Assembly (NCBI GenBank): GCA_964035575.1
Contig: OZ037856.1
Coordinates: 744,001 to 808,000 of the forward strand
Source of the DNA: Rhynchopus sp. YZ270_cl-10
Lineage: Eukaryota > Euglenozoa > Diplonemea > Diplonemida > Diplonemidae
Direction of reading: 5' to 3'
Length of the DNA: 64,000 nucleotides
Numbering within the stretch: the stretch's first letter is position 1; each line of letters opens with the position of its first letter. Under the pieces are notes generated by a model. The model was not told where the DNA came from. It ran no database searches and saw nothing but the letters and a program-made list of their open reading frames with translations. Made by a program: the position numbers and the translations under genes. Shown one piece after another: positions 1-9,043 of this stretch.

Positions 1-252
1 AAAAATGCAGACAATAAACAGAAATCTTTCTTTGAAGATTCAAACTCAAAAAAGGGGGGGGGGGAGGAAAACTGATGAATGTGCACAACATCATCTGAAA
101 TACCAACTGGGATAACAAACTGATAGCGAGAGAAGGAAGAAGTGGTGGGAAAAAAAAATAATCTGTCGCACTTTCTGAAAAACTCAAAAAAGAAAAAACT
201 TTGAAAGAATATCCAATAAGACTCCCCCGAAAAGGAGAAAAAAAAAAGACAC

Positions 253-354
253 TTGACTTGAAATACAACAGCCCTCTCGTGAACAGTGTACCTTGGTATA
301 TGACCGGTTGTACCGAACCATGTAGTCCTACATCCATTTCGTGGTTTACATCTG
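253..354 (-). repeat. Composite dispersed repeat, copy A
   Basis: About 100 bp closely similar to 2453-2570 and 5017-5130. Minus-strand order: a T run ending in TTTCAG, a block of about 60 nt containing ACCACGAAATGGATGTAGGA, the sequence CCAAGGTACACTG, then CACGAGAGGGCT and TATTTCAAGTCAA. The last part matches the shorter elements at 3292-3330, 3911-3946 and 10311-10350. The layout looks like acceptor, short exon, donor, then the hairpin-type intron element. The order is seen; the exon reading is inference. Confidence 0.75.
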
Positions 355-603
355 AAAAAAAAAATCAGCACTGAAGGGTGTGTGACACGACTCATAACTT
401 TGACTGAACGTCGGTTGTATGCACAATTATTGAACAAACCTTTAAATAAAACTGGGGGGCAAGTCCCATTTGACCTTGTTCTTTCTTTTTCGAAGTTGGA
501 AGAGAAAAGAAAATAACTACATGACTCAAAGCAAGAGGCGGCGTCAATTGCTTGGCTGCCGAAACACAACTCATACTATCATTATTACGTGGAAAAGAAA
601 GTG

Positions 604-645
604 AAGTTGATAGTGCAAACGCCTCTGGGACGCAGGCACTGACAC
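604..645 (-). repeat. Intron-type hairpin repeat (diverged copy)
   Basis: Minus strand reads AGTGCCTGCGTCCCAGAGGC and then TTTGCACTATCAACTTCAC. It keeps the AGAGG loop core and the TATCAAC block seen in the intron copy at 5946-5978. An outer AGTGC/GCACT pairing is possible, but the usual short stem is not preserved. Confidence 0.5.
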
Positions 646-694
646 TCCGCGGGTTATCGAACCCCAAAGAAAAGAAGAAAAAAGGGGGGGAAAG

Positions 695-745
695 GGTTTG
701 TAAGATAAACCTAAAACCTCAGTGATCAGGGGCCTTGAAAAAAAA
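695..745 (-). repeat. Intron-type hairpin repeat (diverged copy)
   Basis: Minus strand has the T run and CAAGG leader, a degenerate stem-loop around CACTGAGG, and then TTTATCTTACAAACCCTTTC. The leader and trailing motif match the better copies at 4077-4122 and 5156-5207. The stem itself has largely decayed. Confidence 0.5.
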
Positions 746-1355
746 TCTCTCAAGAAAATGCATCGCGAGAGTCTCGTCCACACATCAAAGCATTTAAAAA
801 AAAAAAAAAAAATTGGTGGAACAGGTTGTGTTGCCACAGTTGTGCAATCTCCACTTTGATGTATAAACAAAAGGTGTTTAATATAGGTAATTTTTTTGTG
901 GCAGTAGTATCCACAATCACCTGTCCGAGGACGGGTTCTGCACACAAAGTTGCCCGAAGGCTAATGAATTTCAAAGGTATAGATTTTTTTTTCCCTTTCA
1001 TTTCTTCTTTTTTGTTTTTATTTCAAACTGGGGGCAATAATCATAACATAATAAAAACTGATCTGCACTGGTTGACATGAGACCCCCCTTTTTCCCAGGA
1101 GTATACACTGTTAGAAAGGCTGGACACCTTGATAGCCTGACACACATTGCACCTGGAAGGGTGAAGGGAAACACCTCACGCCACAACGGGAAAGGAACGC
1201 AATGCAGGGGGGGGGTCACTTTAAAAGTCAAAATACATTTTTTTTTTTTTTGTATTTCTTTCTTCGCTGTTGCCTGAGTAGCAGAACGAAGGTGTGAATT
1301 TGTTCCGACAAACAGTTGCATCTTACATTTTTAAAAAAAAATCTGGACCATTTAT

Positions 1356-2261
1356 CATACTTGGACCGCCCGAAATATATTTCGGGCATTTCGGGCGATT
1401 TCGGGCGAATTAGGGGCGGATTTCGGGCGATTTTGTGCGCCCGAAGTCGCCCGAAAACGCCCGAAATCGCCCGAAATGCAGATTTCGGGCGAATTCGGGC
1501 GCTTTTTCCGTAGTGAAAACCGACTAGGTAGGGTTCTACTCATTTTCACAAAAAACTTTTTATATTTGGAAATATTTGATGTCAAATCTGTCAAAAGAAG
1601 CAAGAATCGAAAACTTTTGTACACCTGAGTACACTTTGGAGGCCCGTGAGAATCACCACCAAATTACGGGTTTTCTGACTATTATTTGCTTATTCCTACC
1701 CAAAACACACTATCAACCGGGTTTTCACTATTTTTTCGTATTTCAGGGTGAATTTTTGTGAATTTTCGGGCCACAGGGTGGTTCTGACCCATTCTCGGGG
1801 TGTTTCGGGCCTGTAGTTGCTCAGGAGATGCCCAAAAACGTGAAAAATCGCCTTTTTACGTTTTTAGTAGTATTTTAGTGCAAATTGTTAGGGAAATCGG
1901 TTTTATACGTGGCTGCTAACAGAGCTGCACTCATATAAGTTGGGTTCTACTAGGAATTTTTGCTCAATTTTTTTTTCTTTGAACAAATTTTGTGCCAATC
2001 TTTCAAATAAAGCGTTAAATTTTTACACTGGTGGCATGCTTCCCAGCACACATAAGATACTGGTTGTGCGCCCGAATTCGCCCGAATTCGCCCGAAATGT
2101 GCCCAAATTCGCCCGAAATGCGCCCGAATTCGCCCGAATTACGTATAAATTCCCTTTAAAATGCCCGAAATATATTTCGGGCACATTTCGGGCGCTCGGG
2201 ATCTGCGCCCGAAAAATCCGCCCGAATTCGCCCGAAATATATTTCGGGCGGTCCAAGTATG
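1356..2261. mobile_element. Non-autonomous DNA transposon (MITE-like) with 32-bp TIRs
   Basis: The 906-bp element is bounded by perfect 32-bp terminal inverted repeats (1356-1387 and 2230-2261) that begin CATACTTGGACCGCC. Each TIR contains the 20-bp palindrome GCCCGAAATATATTTCGGGC, and a third copy of the palindrome lies at 2163-2182. The element is flanked directly by the 6-bp duplication ATTTAT (1350-1355 and 2262-2267), a typical footprint of cut-and-paste insertion. The TIR-proximal 130-190 bp at both ends are packed with TTCGGGCG/CGCCCGAA words, probable transposase sites. The AT-rich middle (about 1510-2060) codes for nothing recognisable. I cannot assign a superfamily from TIR and TSD alone. 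Confidence 0.85.
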
Positions 2262-2422
2262 ATTTATGAGATGTTAGAACTTAATTAACATATCACTTCT
2301 CTGTATAGAACTATGGACCTAGTATGAAAGGGGGGGAACTATCCATCATCATCTCCTCTCTACGAACTGCATAATGAACACTTAAAAGACGGATGTTTCG
2401 CTCGTCAGGATACACGATCTTA

Positions 2423-2609
2423 ACGAACTGCTCTCCAAAGATGCAAGAAAAAGTTGACTTGAAACACAACAACCCTCTCGTGAACAGTATACCTTGGTAT
2501 ATGAGAGGCTGTACCGGGGGTGGAAATCCCCAACCATGCAGTCCTACATCCATTTCGTGGTTTACATCTGATACCCCCTACGAACTGCTCTCTAAAGATG
2601 CAAGAAAAA
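2423..2609. repeat. Direct repeats of 30 bp flanking composite repeat copy B
   Basis: 2423-2452 and 2580-2609 share ACGAACTGCTCTC-AAAGATGCAAGAAAAA with one difference (C versus T) near the middle. They bracket composite copy B. They are either long target duplications from an insertion or a local tandem duplication of about 157 bp. Confidence 0.7.
2453..2570 (-). repeat. Composite dispersed repeat, copy B
   Basis: Same organisation as copy A (253-354), with small insertions in the middle. On the minus strand, after the CACGAGAGGG core comes TTCAAGTCAACTTTTTCTTG, then GCATCTTTGGAGAGCAG, which again looks like branch region, pyrimidine tract and acceptor. Confidence 0.75.
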
Positions 2610-2871
2610 AATGAGACGCCCTGAAGTCTGAGAGCGAACAAAAAAAAAAATATCGGGTCTTTTGTACGCTCAAACACTGGGAACAAAAATAACAAAAAAA
2701 AAAAAAAAATACCCCCCTTACTATATCTCACAGACACACAACTTTTTTTTTTTTGCGGCGCCTCCTTTTCACTGCGTAGGACACCACTTCACTACCCTCA
2801 AAGGGAGAAGGGGATCGGAATGTACCACTGGGGGGGGGGGGGGGGGGGAGAAAGGGAGAGGAAAAGAAAGA

Positions 2872-2912
2872 AAAGTTGAAAGATGAAGATGCCTCACGTG
2901 CATTACACATCT
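2872..2912 (-). repeat. Intron-type hairpin repeat
   Basis: Minus strand: stem ATGC/GCAT (2900-2903 with 2889-2892) closing the loop ACGTGAG, which contains a GNRA-type GTGA, followed by TTCATCTTTCAACTTTTC. A long pyrimidine tract and CAG follow at about 2830. An outer GATG/CATC pairing is also possible. Confidence 0.7.
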
Positions 2913-3057
2913 AAAAAAAAAACATGCCTGACCAAAAGAACTTAATAAATGACCTTAAAATAGGGGATGGGGGGATGGATGGGAAATATAGGAATCATAC
3001 TAACGGGAGATGGGACGGGAAAGGGGGGGGGGGAGAGGGGGTGATTCAGGGAGCACG

Positions 3058-3159
3058 ACGGTGAAGTAAATGACTTATGGTTTTACCTGTGATTTCACCG
3101 TTGTAATCCAACGGTAAAACCACAAGTAAAACCATAAGTCAAGTTACTTACTTCACCGT
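3058..3159. repeat. Foldback (near-palindromic) element, about 102 bp
   Basis: Two arms of about 46-51 nt starting ACGGTGAAGTAA and ending TTACTTCACCGT pair with a few mismatches and a small insertion around a spacer of about 5 nt. It can form a long hairpin or cruciform. No clear target duplication is visible, so it may be a small foldback MITE or a decayed inverted duplication. Confidence 0.8.
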
Positions 3160-3291
3160 GTGAGAGGAATACACACAGGGGGAAGGGGGGGGGGGAGTAT
3201 TTTCTGTATATATTTGAGAGGTGGATTGCGTTGCATTTGCCTGTTACCCACTCAAGAGGTTGGGGGTAACGCAAATAACACTCTTTTTAAA

Positions 3292-3330
3292 GTTGACTTG
3301 AAATACAAATCCCTCTCGTGACAGTGTCAT
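3292..3330 (-). repeat. Short head of composite repeat
   Basis: Minus strand carries CTGTCACGAGAGGGATTTG followed by TATTTCAAGTCAACTTT. It matches the last third of the composite copies without the exon-like block. Confidence 0.7.
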
Positions 3331-3637
3331 CACTGGAGCGTATTCGACACTCGTGGGGTATTATATGCAGCACAAGAAATAATGAATTTGAACAGATCTC
3401 ATTGAGCCTTTTTCTTATTTTTCTCTCTCTTTATTTATCTTCCCCCTCCCCAAATCCAAAAAACTAACGTAACTCTGAAGAACTTATTTTAAAAAAATGA
3501 GGGGGTTGTAAGTTGAAAGAAAAAAAAAAAAACTCCTGCAAGGCTGTGCCACCTTGTGAGGTATATGGAAACCACCTCCCCTTTCCCCCTCCTCCCACCC
3601 CCACCCGAGAGTATGGCACTACATTTTTTTAGAAAAG

Positions 3638-3676
3638 AAATGAAAGATGAGCGCGCCTCTAAGGCGTTATACACAA
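3638..3676 (-). repeat. Intron-type hairpin repeat
   Basis: On the plus strand AGCGC (3650-3654) can pair with GCGTT (3664-3668) across a loop containing CCTCT. On the minus strand the stem-loop is followed by TCATCTTTCATTTCTTTTC and then ATGTAG, the expected order of hairpin, motif and acceptor-like AG. The loop reads TAGAG instead of GAGAG. Confidence 0.6.
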
Positions 3677-3910
3677 CATATTTTGCCTTTAAAAAAAGGC
3701 TTTTATCGCGAAAAACACGTAACCATGAGGTTTGGTGGTCTCGCACTGAAACCACTATTGAGATATGTTTAAAAAGGGGGTTTTTTTTTTGTGAAAAATC
3801 TGCTGGACATTGCATCTTCAAAAGAAGAGGCGCTGTTCGGCAACGTGACTGACTGCATTGCTCGATCTCCGTGACAGTGTTGATGCGGGCAAAAAAAAAA
3901 AAACTGTTTT

Positions 3911-3946
3911 TTGACTTGAAATGCAAAAGCCCTCTCGTTACTAGAG
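3911..3946 (-). repeat. Short head of composite repeat
   Basis: Minus strand reads AACGAGAGGGCTTTTGCATT and then TTCAAGTCAAAAAACAG. It matches 3292-3330 and the cytidylate kinase intron copy at 10311-10350. Confidence 0.65.
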
Positions 3947-4076
3947 GTCTTAGTAGCGTCAGAACGTTGGGATGGGGGAAAGGATGTCACTTCATATTTT
4001 TGTGCACACCCTCAACTATGGTGAGATATCGATAGATGGCTGCGCAACAGAAAAAAAACAGAGCAGATTGTAAAGA

Positions 4077-4122
4077 AAAGTTTATAAGATGAACCTAAGC
4101 CTCTTGTGCTTAGTCACCTAAA
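4077..4122 (-). repeat. Intron-type hairpin repeat (CTAAGC subfamily)
   Basis: A perfect 6-bp stem, CTAAGC (4095-4100) with GCTTAG (4108-4113), encloses a 7-nt loop. Minus-strand continuation is GTTCATCTTATAAACTTTTC, then a pyrimidine-rich tract ending GCGCAG at about 4040. It differs from the copy at 5156-5207 by one loop base within the core. Confidence 0.8.
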
Positions 4123-4664
4123 CACAAAACACAACAAAAAAAAAAAAGATCGAGCGCTCAAAGCCGGAAAACAAAAAGGTGGAAAACAAAAATGTGTTAA
4201 ACGAAGTATGGTTGTTGTTAATTGAGTACTCAAAGAAACAAACAAGCTTCTGTCTTTTTCAATCCGTTTTGTTTGCCTGCAGCGCTGCCTCCAATCTTTT
4301 TTTAGAATTGACAACAAGTTGCTTTATCAAAATAAAAACAAAGCAAAACTCCGTGACAAAAGTGAACACTTTTTATCAATATACCCAGCCCCACAACCTT
4401 TTGTTGAAGGAAAAGGGTGGGGCTGGCGTGGTTGAAAAAAGGGGGGGTGTGGAACTGTCTCTGTGCTGAAGCCATGTTGTGACTTCCTTGCCTATCCTTT
4501 GCAGTAAAAACGCAGGACCCCTCCGTGCGTTGTTAGAAAAAAAAATAAGTTTTCTATAATAAAAGCATACACACAAAAAGGCAACAATACTTCTAATCAC
4601 TATCTTCCCTTTCGTATCGTGGAGCCCACGATACATCAAAAAAAAGGGGGAAATAAAAGAAAAA

Positions 4665-4700
4665 ACTTGAAAGATAAATGCGCCTCTCATTCGCATTATC
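4665..4700 (-). repeat. Intron-type hairpin repeat with compensated stem
   Basis: AATGCG (4677-4682) pairs with CGCATT (4692-4697), extendable to nine pairs (GATAA and TTATC) with one bulged A. The stem sequence is unlike the CTAAGC subfamily, but the loop still reads ATGAGAGG on the minus strand. It is followed by TTATCTTTCAAGTTTTTTC and a strong pyrimidine tract. This is one of the best cases for pairing kept while sequence changes. Confidence 0.75.
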
Positions 4701-5016
4701 AAGAAAAATAATAAAAAGAAAATTCAAAAAGGGTAGACATCGTGGGGAGGTAACGCACAAAATAGAAGTCTTCTGCGTTATTTAGTTAGATCGAAACAAA
4801 AAAAAAAAAAAAAACTTGAAAATATGCAGTCAAATTTGAAGGTTCATTTGTACGTCCAAATGAGTTCAATTTTTTTCTCTTTTTTTACTTCTTGAACCTT
4901 GCAATGATGTTTGCATGGAGAGTCTCGAGTGGAGCATAAAGTTACCCACTCCCATCAACTCTCATTAAGATTCTCACATCTCTTTCATGCAGAAGATAAA
5001 GCGCAAAGGAGAGAAA

Positions 5017-5130
5017 GTTGACTTGAAATACAAAGCCCTCTCGTGAACAGTGTACCTTTGGTATATGACCGGTTGTACCGGGGTGGACCCGAACCCTGCA
5101 GTCCTACGTCCATTTCGTGGTTAACATCCA
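5017..5130 (-). repeat. Composite dispersed repeat, copy C
   Basis: Third copy of the composite repeat, lying just downstream (minus sense) of the hairpin repeat at 5156-5207. Together they give, on the minus strand, hairpin, pyrimidine tract, GTACAG acceptor-like end, exon-like block, CCAAAG/GTACAC donor-like junction, then a second CACGAGAGGG element. The exon-like block has a short insertion relative to copy A. Confidence 0.75.
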
Positions 5131-5155
5131 GGCCTGTACGGAAGAAGAAGAAAAG

Positions 5156-5207
5156 AACAGTTTATAAGATGAACCTAAGCCTCTCGTGCTTAGTCACCTT
5201 GAAAAAA
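5156..5207 (-). repeat. Intron-type hairpin repeat (CTAAGC subfamily)
   Basis: CTAAGC (5175-5180) and GCTTAG (5188-5193) close the loop. On the minus strand the loop is ACGAGAG, a GAGA tetraloop with a C-G closing pair and one bulged A. A T run and CAAGGTGA precede it and GTTCATCTTATAAACTGTTC follows. The surrounding words GTACGGAAG and CTTCCGTAC form a wider inverted repeat. Confidence 0.8.
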
Positions 5208-5680
5208 AAGTTGCTTCCGTACACCGGGTCTACACTGTAAAGTAGCCACATCCGGAAAAAAAACCCTTCGTTTTATTTTGCTTTTTGTGGGGAAGAGGAA
5301 TACTGTTTTCTTTCTTGGGGGGTGAGGGGGGGAAAGGGATTTTGTGGGTTTGGGTCGTTGTAATGTGGGAGAAGTGTTGGGGATGAAGCATCAGAACGTT
5401 CTGGCACAATATTTTTTTTTTCATGTAAACCAGCCATGCCCTATTCTTCGCTCCAACCGATTCCCCTCCCCACCTTCATAACAGTGGAAAGCACCTATAT
5501 AAAAATATAAAAAAACACAGTTGATTTTATTCGTTCGTTCCAACAGTTTATGCTGTACTTTACTTTCTCTTTTTAGCGGGGATTTTGTTTTGTTTTTGTT
5601 TTTTTTTTTGAAATACTCATTGTTCCCGCCCCGCCCCGCCCCGCCCTCCCCATACACACCCTTCTTCCCCTATTCCCTCC

Positions 5681-8304
5681 CTATTTTGTGTGAGGGCATT
5701 TTTGCTTCTCTGCAGGGGGGTGAGACGGCATCGCATGGTGTCCTGGGTGCTGTCCTGGATGCTGTGGGTGTTGTCCGGGGTGCTGTACCGGGTGCTGTCC
5801 TGGATGCTGCCCTGGGTGCTGTCCAGGGTGCTGTCCAGGTGGCGGCACGAAAAAATAGAACGGAGCCGACAGCGAGCCCTGTAGTGGTGGTTGGTAGTGA
5901 GATGCACAGAAGTAATAATAATAACACACACACAGAACAAAGAAGAGTTGAAAGTGCAAACGCCTCATCTTACATCGGAGGATGCGGGCAATGGCAAATA
6001 TTTTTGTTTCAAAAAAAAGACAGAAGATCGAGTAAAATAGGAAATAGGGAAAAGGGGGTTTAATTTCTGAACCAAACATACCGAAGACACAGTGTCCGAC
6101 GAAGACGACATTGTTTTGGACGAACTAAAGGCGCTACGAGGGGAAGGTATATTCGCACGCGCTAAATGCTGCAGATGCTGTGAAAAGGGAAGTTTATAAG
6201 ATTAATCTCAGCCTCTCATGCTTAGGCTCCTTGAAAAAATGACAGAAAATAGCAAAAAGAGTTATGGGAAAATACACTTATTACAGGAAATGTTGCTGTA
6301 GCAACACCATTCAGTGCCCTTTTCTTCCAAATTTAATAAATGAGAGGGGCACAACAAACGAAACCACACCACACATACCTCTCGGTAGTTGTAGTCACGT
6401 TTCCCTGGGTGGATGCTACTCGACGCAGCACTGGACATCCTTGCATCGTAGTGGGTAGGAGGATACACGTAGTAAGGATACGATTGCGGGTGGTGGTGAT
6501 GATGATGGTGGTGGTGGTGATGGTGGTGGTGGTGGTGGTGAGCCGCATGGCCTGGGTGTCTGTGGCCGGGGTGTCCCGGGGGAAAGTGCCCTGGCATCAT
6601 CCCCGGGTAGCTCGCACCACTAGCAGGGACAGACGCCAGCCGTATGTACTGCCCATCCATCGAGGCTATCTGAGGCTCTGGTCGCTGCTGTCCCTTGTCC
6701 ATGCACACCACTTCCATGATCGCGTCCAGAAGAGGGCCGTCCTTTTTACCTCGACGCATCAGTACGTCTTCTAAGGTCGCACGTAGTGTGTTATGATCAT
6801 CTGCACCCACGGAAGACGCAGTACGAGGCACCTCTGAGACAGACGAACAGAATGCAGACGCACGCGACGACGGCACAGACGTCTCCGACACAGGTGCAGC
6901 TGTGGTCTGCAACCTCTCCTCAGACATCGAGTCCTCGCCCCTTTGCTCCTTCGCCTTCTCAAAGTCTTCTGGCTTGCGAGATCTATCCGGCATCGCTGCA
7001 TCGCTGCCGGCATCGCTGGGAAGCATGATTGAGGAGCTCTTCGGGGTGGTGCTCGTCTTTGGGAATGTCTGAGAGTTAACCGACGCTGCAGGGTTGGGGT
7101 GTGGAACTGACTTTGAGCCAGACTTGGAGCTGGCTTTGCTTGACTTCTTTGTGATTTTGGCATGGCATTCACGACAGTTCCCTGCAGCCGGCACAGGGTA
7201 GGGAAAGGGCCCACCCATCATGGGGACATACTGCATGGGCACACCGGAGGCAGAAGGCTTGGCCATGCCTGCCTTGCGCACTCTGCTGGCGTCACTCTTC
7301 TTGGAAGATGAAGCTTTTGACTGTGCGACGGACGAGGGCGACGACACGTCAGCCCTGGCATTCATGGAGGACTTCCCCAGACTCGACCGCACGACGTCGT
7401 GCAGGCCTGCAGGCTGGCGGTAGGCGAGACGCTCTCGGATCCGGGTCAGTGCATCAAACGACAGGGCTGCCGTCACTGCTGCAACACACCCGCCCACAAC
7501 CGAGATCGCTGCTGCGGCCACTTCGCCAGACACATCGACACCATATGGCATCCGTTCCAGGCTCATCACCCTTGTGCTGTAGGGCGACACAGAGAACTCA
7601 CACGACGCCGCCACAAGCGACACAGCAGATGCGACCACAGACTGCACGACGGCGTCTGTTGCCACCCTCTCCCCAACATACGTACTGACAGGCACGGGCA
7701 GAGAAGACCCGATGTGCGATGCTGCCAACGTCACGCTTGAGGTGGGTGTGTGGACTTGCTGGCGTGTCTGGTACACACGCGGTGTTGCGTTGATCGGCGA
7801 CTCATCCGCGCGTGCGGTCTGTGTTGTGACGGTGCTGCAGCTGGTAGTGGTGTCCACACTCTCGCTGTTTCTGTCGCCGGTGTGCGTCTCATTGTCAAAC
7901 TGGATGACCGGGCTCTGGGTGCCGGGGGACCGTGGGTGGGAGGTGAGAGAGATAAAGAGCGGGTTCTTGCAGCGTTGGTCCTTCATGACGAGGTCCACGA
8001 CAGCACCCTGCAGCACGTCGGGTAGGCCTGGTGTGCCGGTGCCATCGTGCGGGCTGCTTGTGTCCTTCGCGTCGCGTGGCGAGACGGCTCGGTGTAGTCT
8101 CTCCTTCGCTGCACCACGCGCGGCTGCTGCGTGCGCGAGAGGTGGTGGTGTGCCGCCAGCAAGCCCAGGGCTTTCATCTCCACCAGGGCTGTCTGTGCCA
8201 CGAGAGCTCTTCCCCTTCTTGAGCGGGCCTGTGGGCACCTGCTTCTTGCTGGACACAGTCTTCACATCCTTCTCGCGGTTCTTGGTACGTTTTGTGAGGA
8301 GCAT
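5681..8304 (-). CDS. Low-complexity Ser/His/Gln/Pro-rich protein, three exons (739 aa)
   Basis: Proposed exons are 8304-6379, 6177-6082 and 5878-5681, all joined in phase 0. Donors are GTATGT at both introns and acceptors are CACAG and TACAG. Introns are 201 and 203 nt, and each contains a hairpin repeat. Translation starts at the first Met of the long frame (MLLTKRTKNR). The protein has a Lys/Ser-rich N-terminus, an Ala/Gly/Val-rich hydrophobic stretch near residues 255-285 that might be membrane-embedded, many Ser/Thr/Pro tracts, a His run near residues 586-606 and, in the last exon, tandem GQHP repeats. I recognise no catalytic domain. Without splicing the frame would end in an unrelated tail at 6262. 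The shared phase, the open 32-codon exon 2 and the repeat-bearing last exon support the spliced model. Function unknown. The His-rich tract could bind metal, which is speculation. Confidence 0.75.
5737..5845 (-). repeat. 12-bp coding tandem repeat (GQHP)
   Basis: About nine imperfect 12-bp units, GGTGCTGTCCTG-like on the plus strand, encode Gly-Gln-His-Pro in the last exon of the low-complexity gene. Some units are shortened to QHP or altered to VQHP or GHH. Confidence 0.8.
5946..5978 (-). repeat. Hairpin repeat inside intron 2 of the low-complexity gene
   Basis: Sense strand reads GATGTAAGATGAGGCGTT, then TGCACTTTCAACTCTTC, about 65 nt before the TACAG acceptor at 5879. The GATGAGG core and TTTCAAC block match the family, but the stem is weak. 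Orientation is sense to the gene. Confidence 0.55.
6188..6240 (-). repeat. Hairpin repeat inside intron 1 of the low-complexity gene
   Basis: Sense strand carries TTTTTTCAAGG, AGCCTAAGCATGAGAGGCT and TTAATCTTATAAACTTCCC, ending only a few bases before the CACAG acceptor at 6178. An AGCCT/AGGCT stem or a CTAAGC-type stem with one mismatch is possible. This places the family directly beside a real 3' splice site. Confidence 0.75.
6487..6546 (-). repeat. Trinucleotide tract encoding a histidine run
   Basis: GGT/GAT trinucleotides on the plus strand read as CAC/CAT on the minus strand and give about 18 consecutive His in the low-complexity protein. Such tracts are prone to slippage and length change. 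Confidence 0.85.
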
Positions 8305-9043
8305 TGGATAGCCCTATCCCTCGGGCGCTTGATAAGAGTGCACTCCGTACCTCACTGTCCTGGGTGGTGGTGGTGGTGAAGGTGGTGGTGAGGGCATAGG
8401 GGACATGGTACAGAGGAGGCATACAAAAAAAGGAGAGCCGTTTTTTTTCGAGTCAGAGAGGGAAAAGTGGGAAAGGGGGTTCTTTTAAAAAAATGTAAAA
8501 AATTGTTTCTAGATCTATGTTGAAAGGGGGGGGTGAGGGGGGTGTGTGGGGTTTCCCTGGTGAGTTGTCCTCTGTTCTTTGCCCAGATGACTTTTTTATT
8601 GTTTCAAAAGTCATTGGGAAAATACTCTCTCTTCGGGTGGTTTTTTTTAAGTGAAAACTTCTGACTACTGAGGGCGTCCCTACAAAGGTGCCATAAACCC
8701 TTTACGTCTGTAGGTATTCAAAGCTAGGTTTCCTATTTACACCTTCATTTATGTACAATGGGCCTTTTTGTCTGTACTTAAGGTGATGAAAAAGAAGAAA
8801 GGTTGAAAAATGGTGCCTCTCATACACTCATCAAAAGGGGGCCGGTGGGGGAAACAAAGATGCAAGACCCGAGAGGGTCTAAATAATATCAAATAGAAGT
8901 CCTTTTGCATCCCTTTTTTTTTTGTCTCTATTTTTTTGTTTTATTTTTGGTTTATTTCTCCGCGGGGTTTTTAAAAAAATACGGGGATCTATTTCTATGG
9001 TACTCTACAGAGTCTCGCTCTCTCTCATTTGCCCAGCCTTCCT
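8305..9043. other. Intergenic between two minus-strand genes
   Basis: No coding signal. Contains G and T runs and one hairpin repeat (8799-8834). That repeat is followed on the minus strand by a pyrimidine tract and a GTACAG at about 8774. It could mark an intron in the 5' UTR of the downstream low-complexity gene. Confidence 0.6.
8799..8834 (-). repeat. Intron-type hairpin repeat
   Basis: Minus strand: ATGAGTG, the loop TATGAGAGG, then CACCAT. ATGGTG pairs with CACTCAT through one bulged T, giving six pairs unlike those of other copies. TTTTTCAACCTTTCTTC follows, with GTACAG about 25 nt further. Confidence 0.65.

Larger units (their letters stand above)
1..1349. other. Intergenic, homopolymer-rich, no confident gene
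   Basis: No open reading frame here looks like a conserved protein. The stretch has many A, G and T runs and contains a copy of the composite dispersed repeat (253-354) and two hairpin repeats (604-645, 695-745). Read on the minus strand, these repeats are followed by pyrimidine tracts and CAG triplets resembling 3' splice sites, so short unrecognised exons of a minus-strand transcript are possible but unproven. Confidence 0.6.
2268..5680. other. Intergenic, repeat- and homopolymer-rich, no confident gene
   Basis: No recognisable protein gene. The stretch contains G, A and T runs (for example the G run near 2831-2848), two composite repeat copies, five hairpin repeats, two shorter repeat heads and a foldback. 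One minus-strand segment (about 2730-2828), preceded by a C-run ending in CAG, reads as a possible short basic exon ending in an Arg/Lys run. I could not support it further. Confidence 0.55.

Noticed and set aside
640-665. tRNA T-arm-like sequence GGGTTATCGAACCCC
   Set aside because: The loop is only 4-5 nt and no acceptor, D or anticodon arms can be placed around it.
4095-4113. Loop ACGAGAGG as a fragment of LSU rRNA sarcin-ricin loop
   Set aside because: The match covers only about eight loop bases. Stem sequences vary between copies and no other LSU sequence accompanies any copy.
7712-8311. 199-codon plus-strand frame opposite the low-complexity gene
   Set aside because: Shadow of the Ser/Thr/Arg-rich minus-strand coding sequence. 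It has no family resemblance, and the opposite strand gives a consistent three-exon gene.
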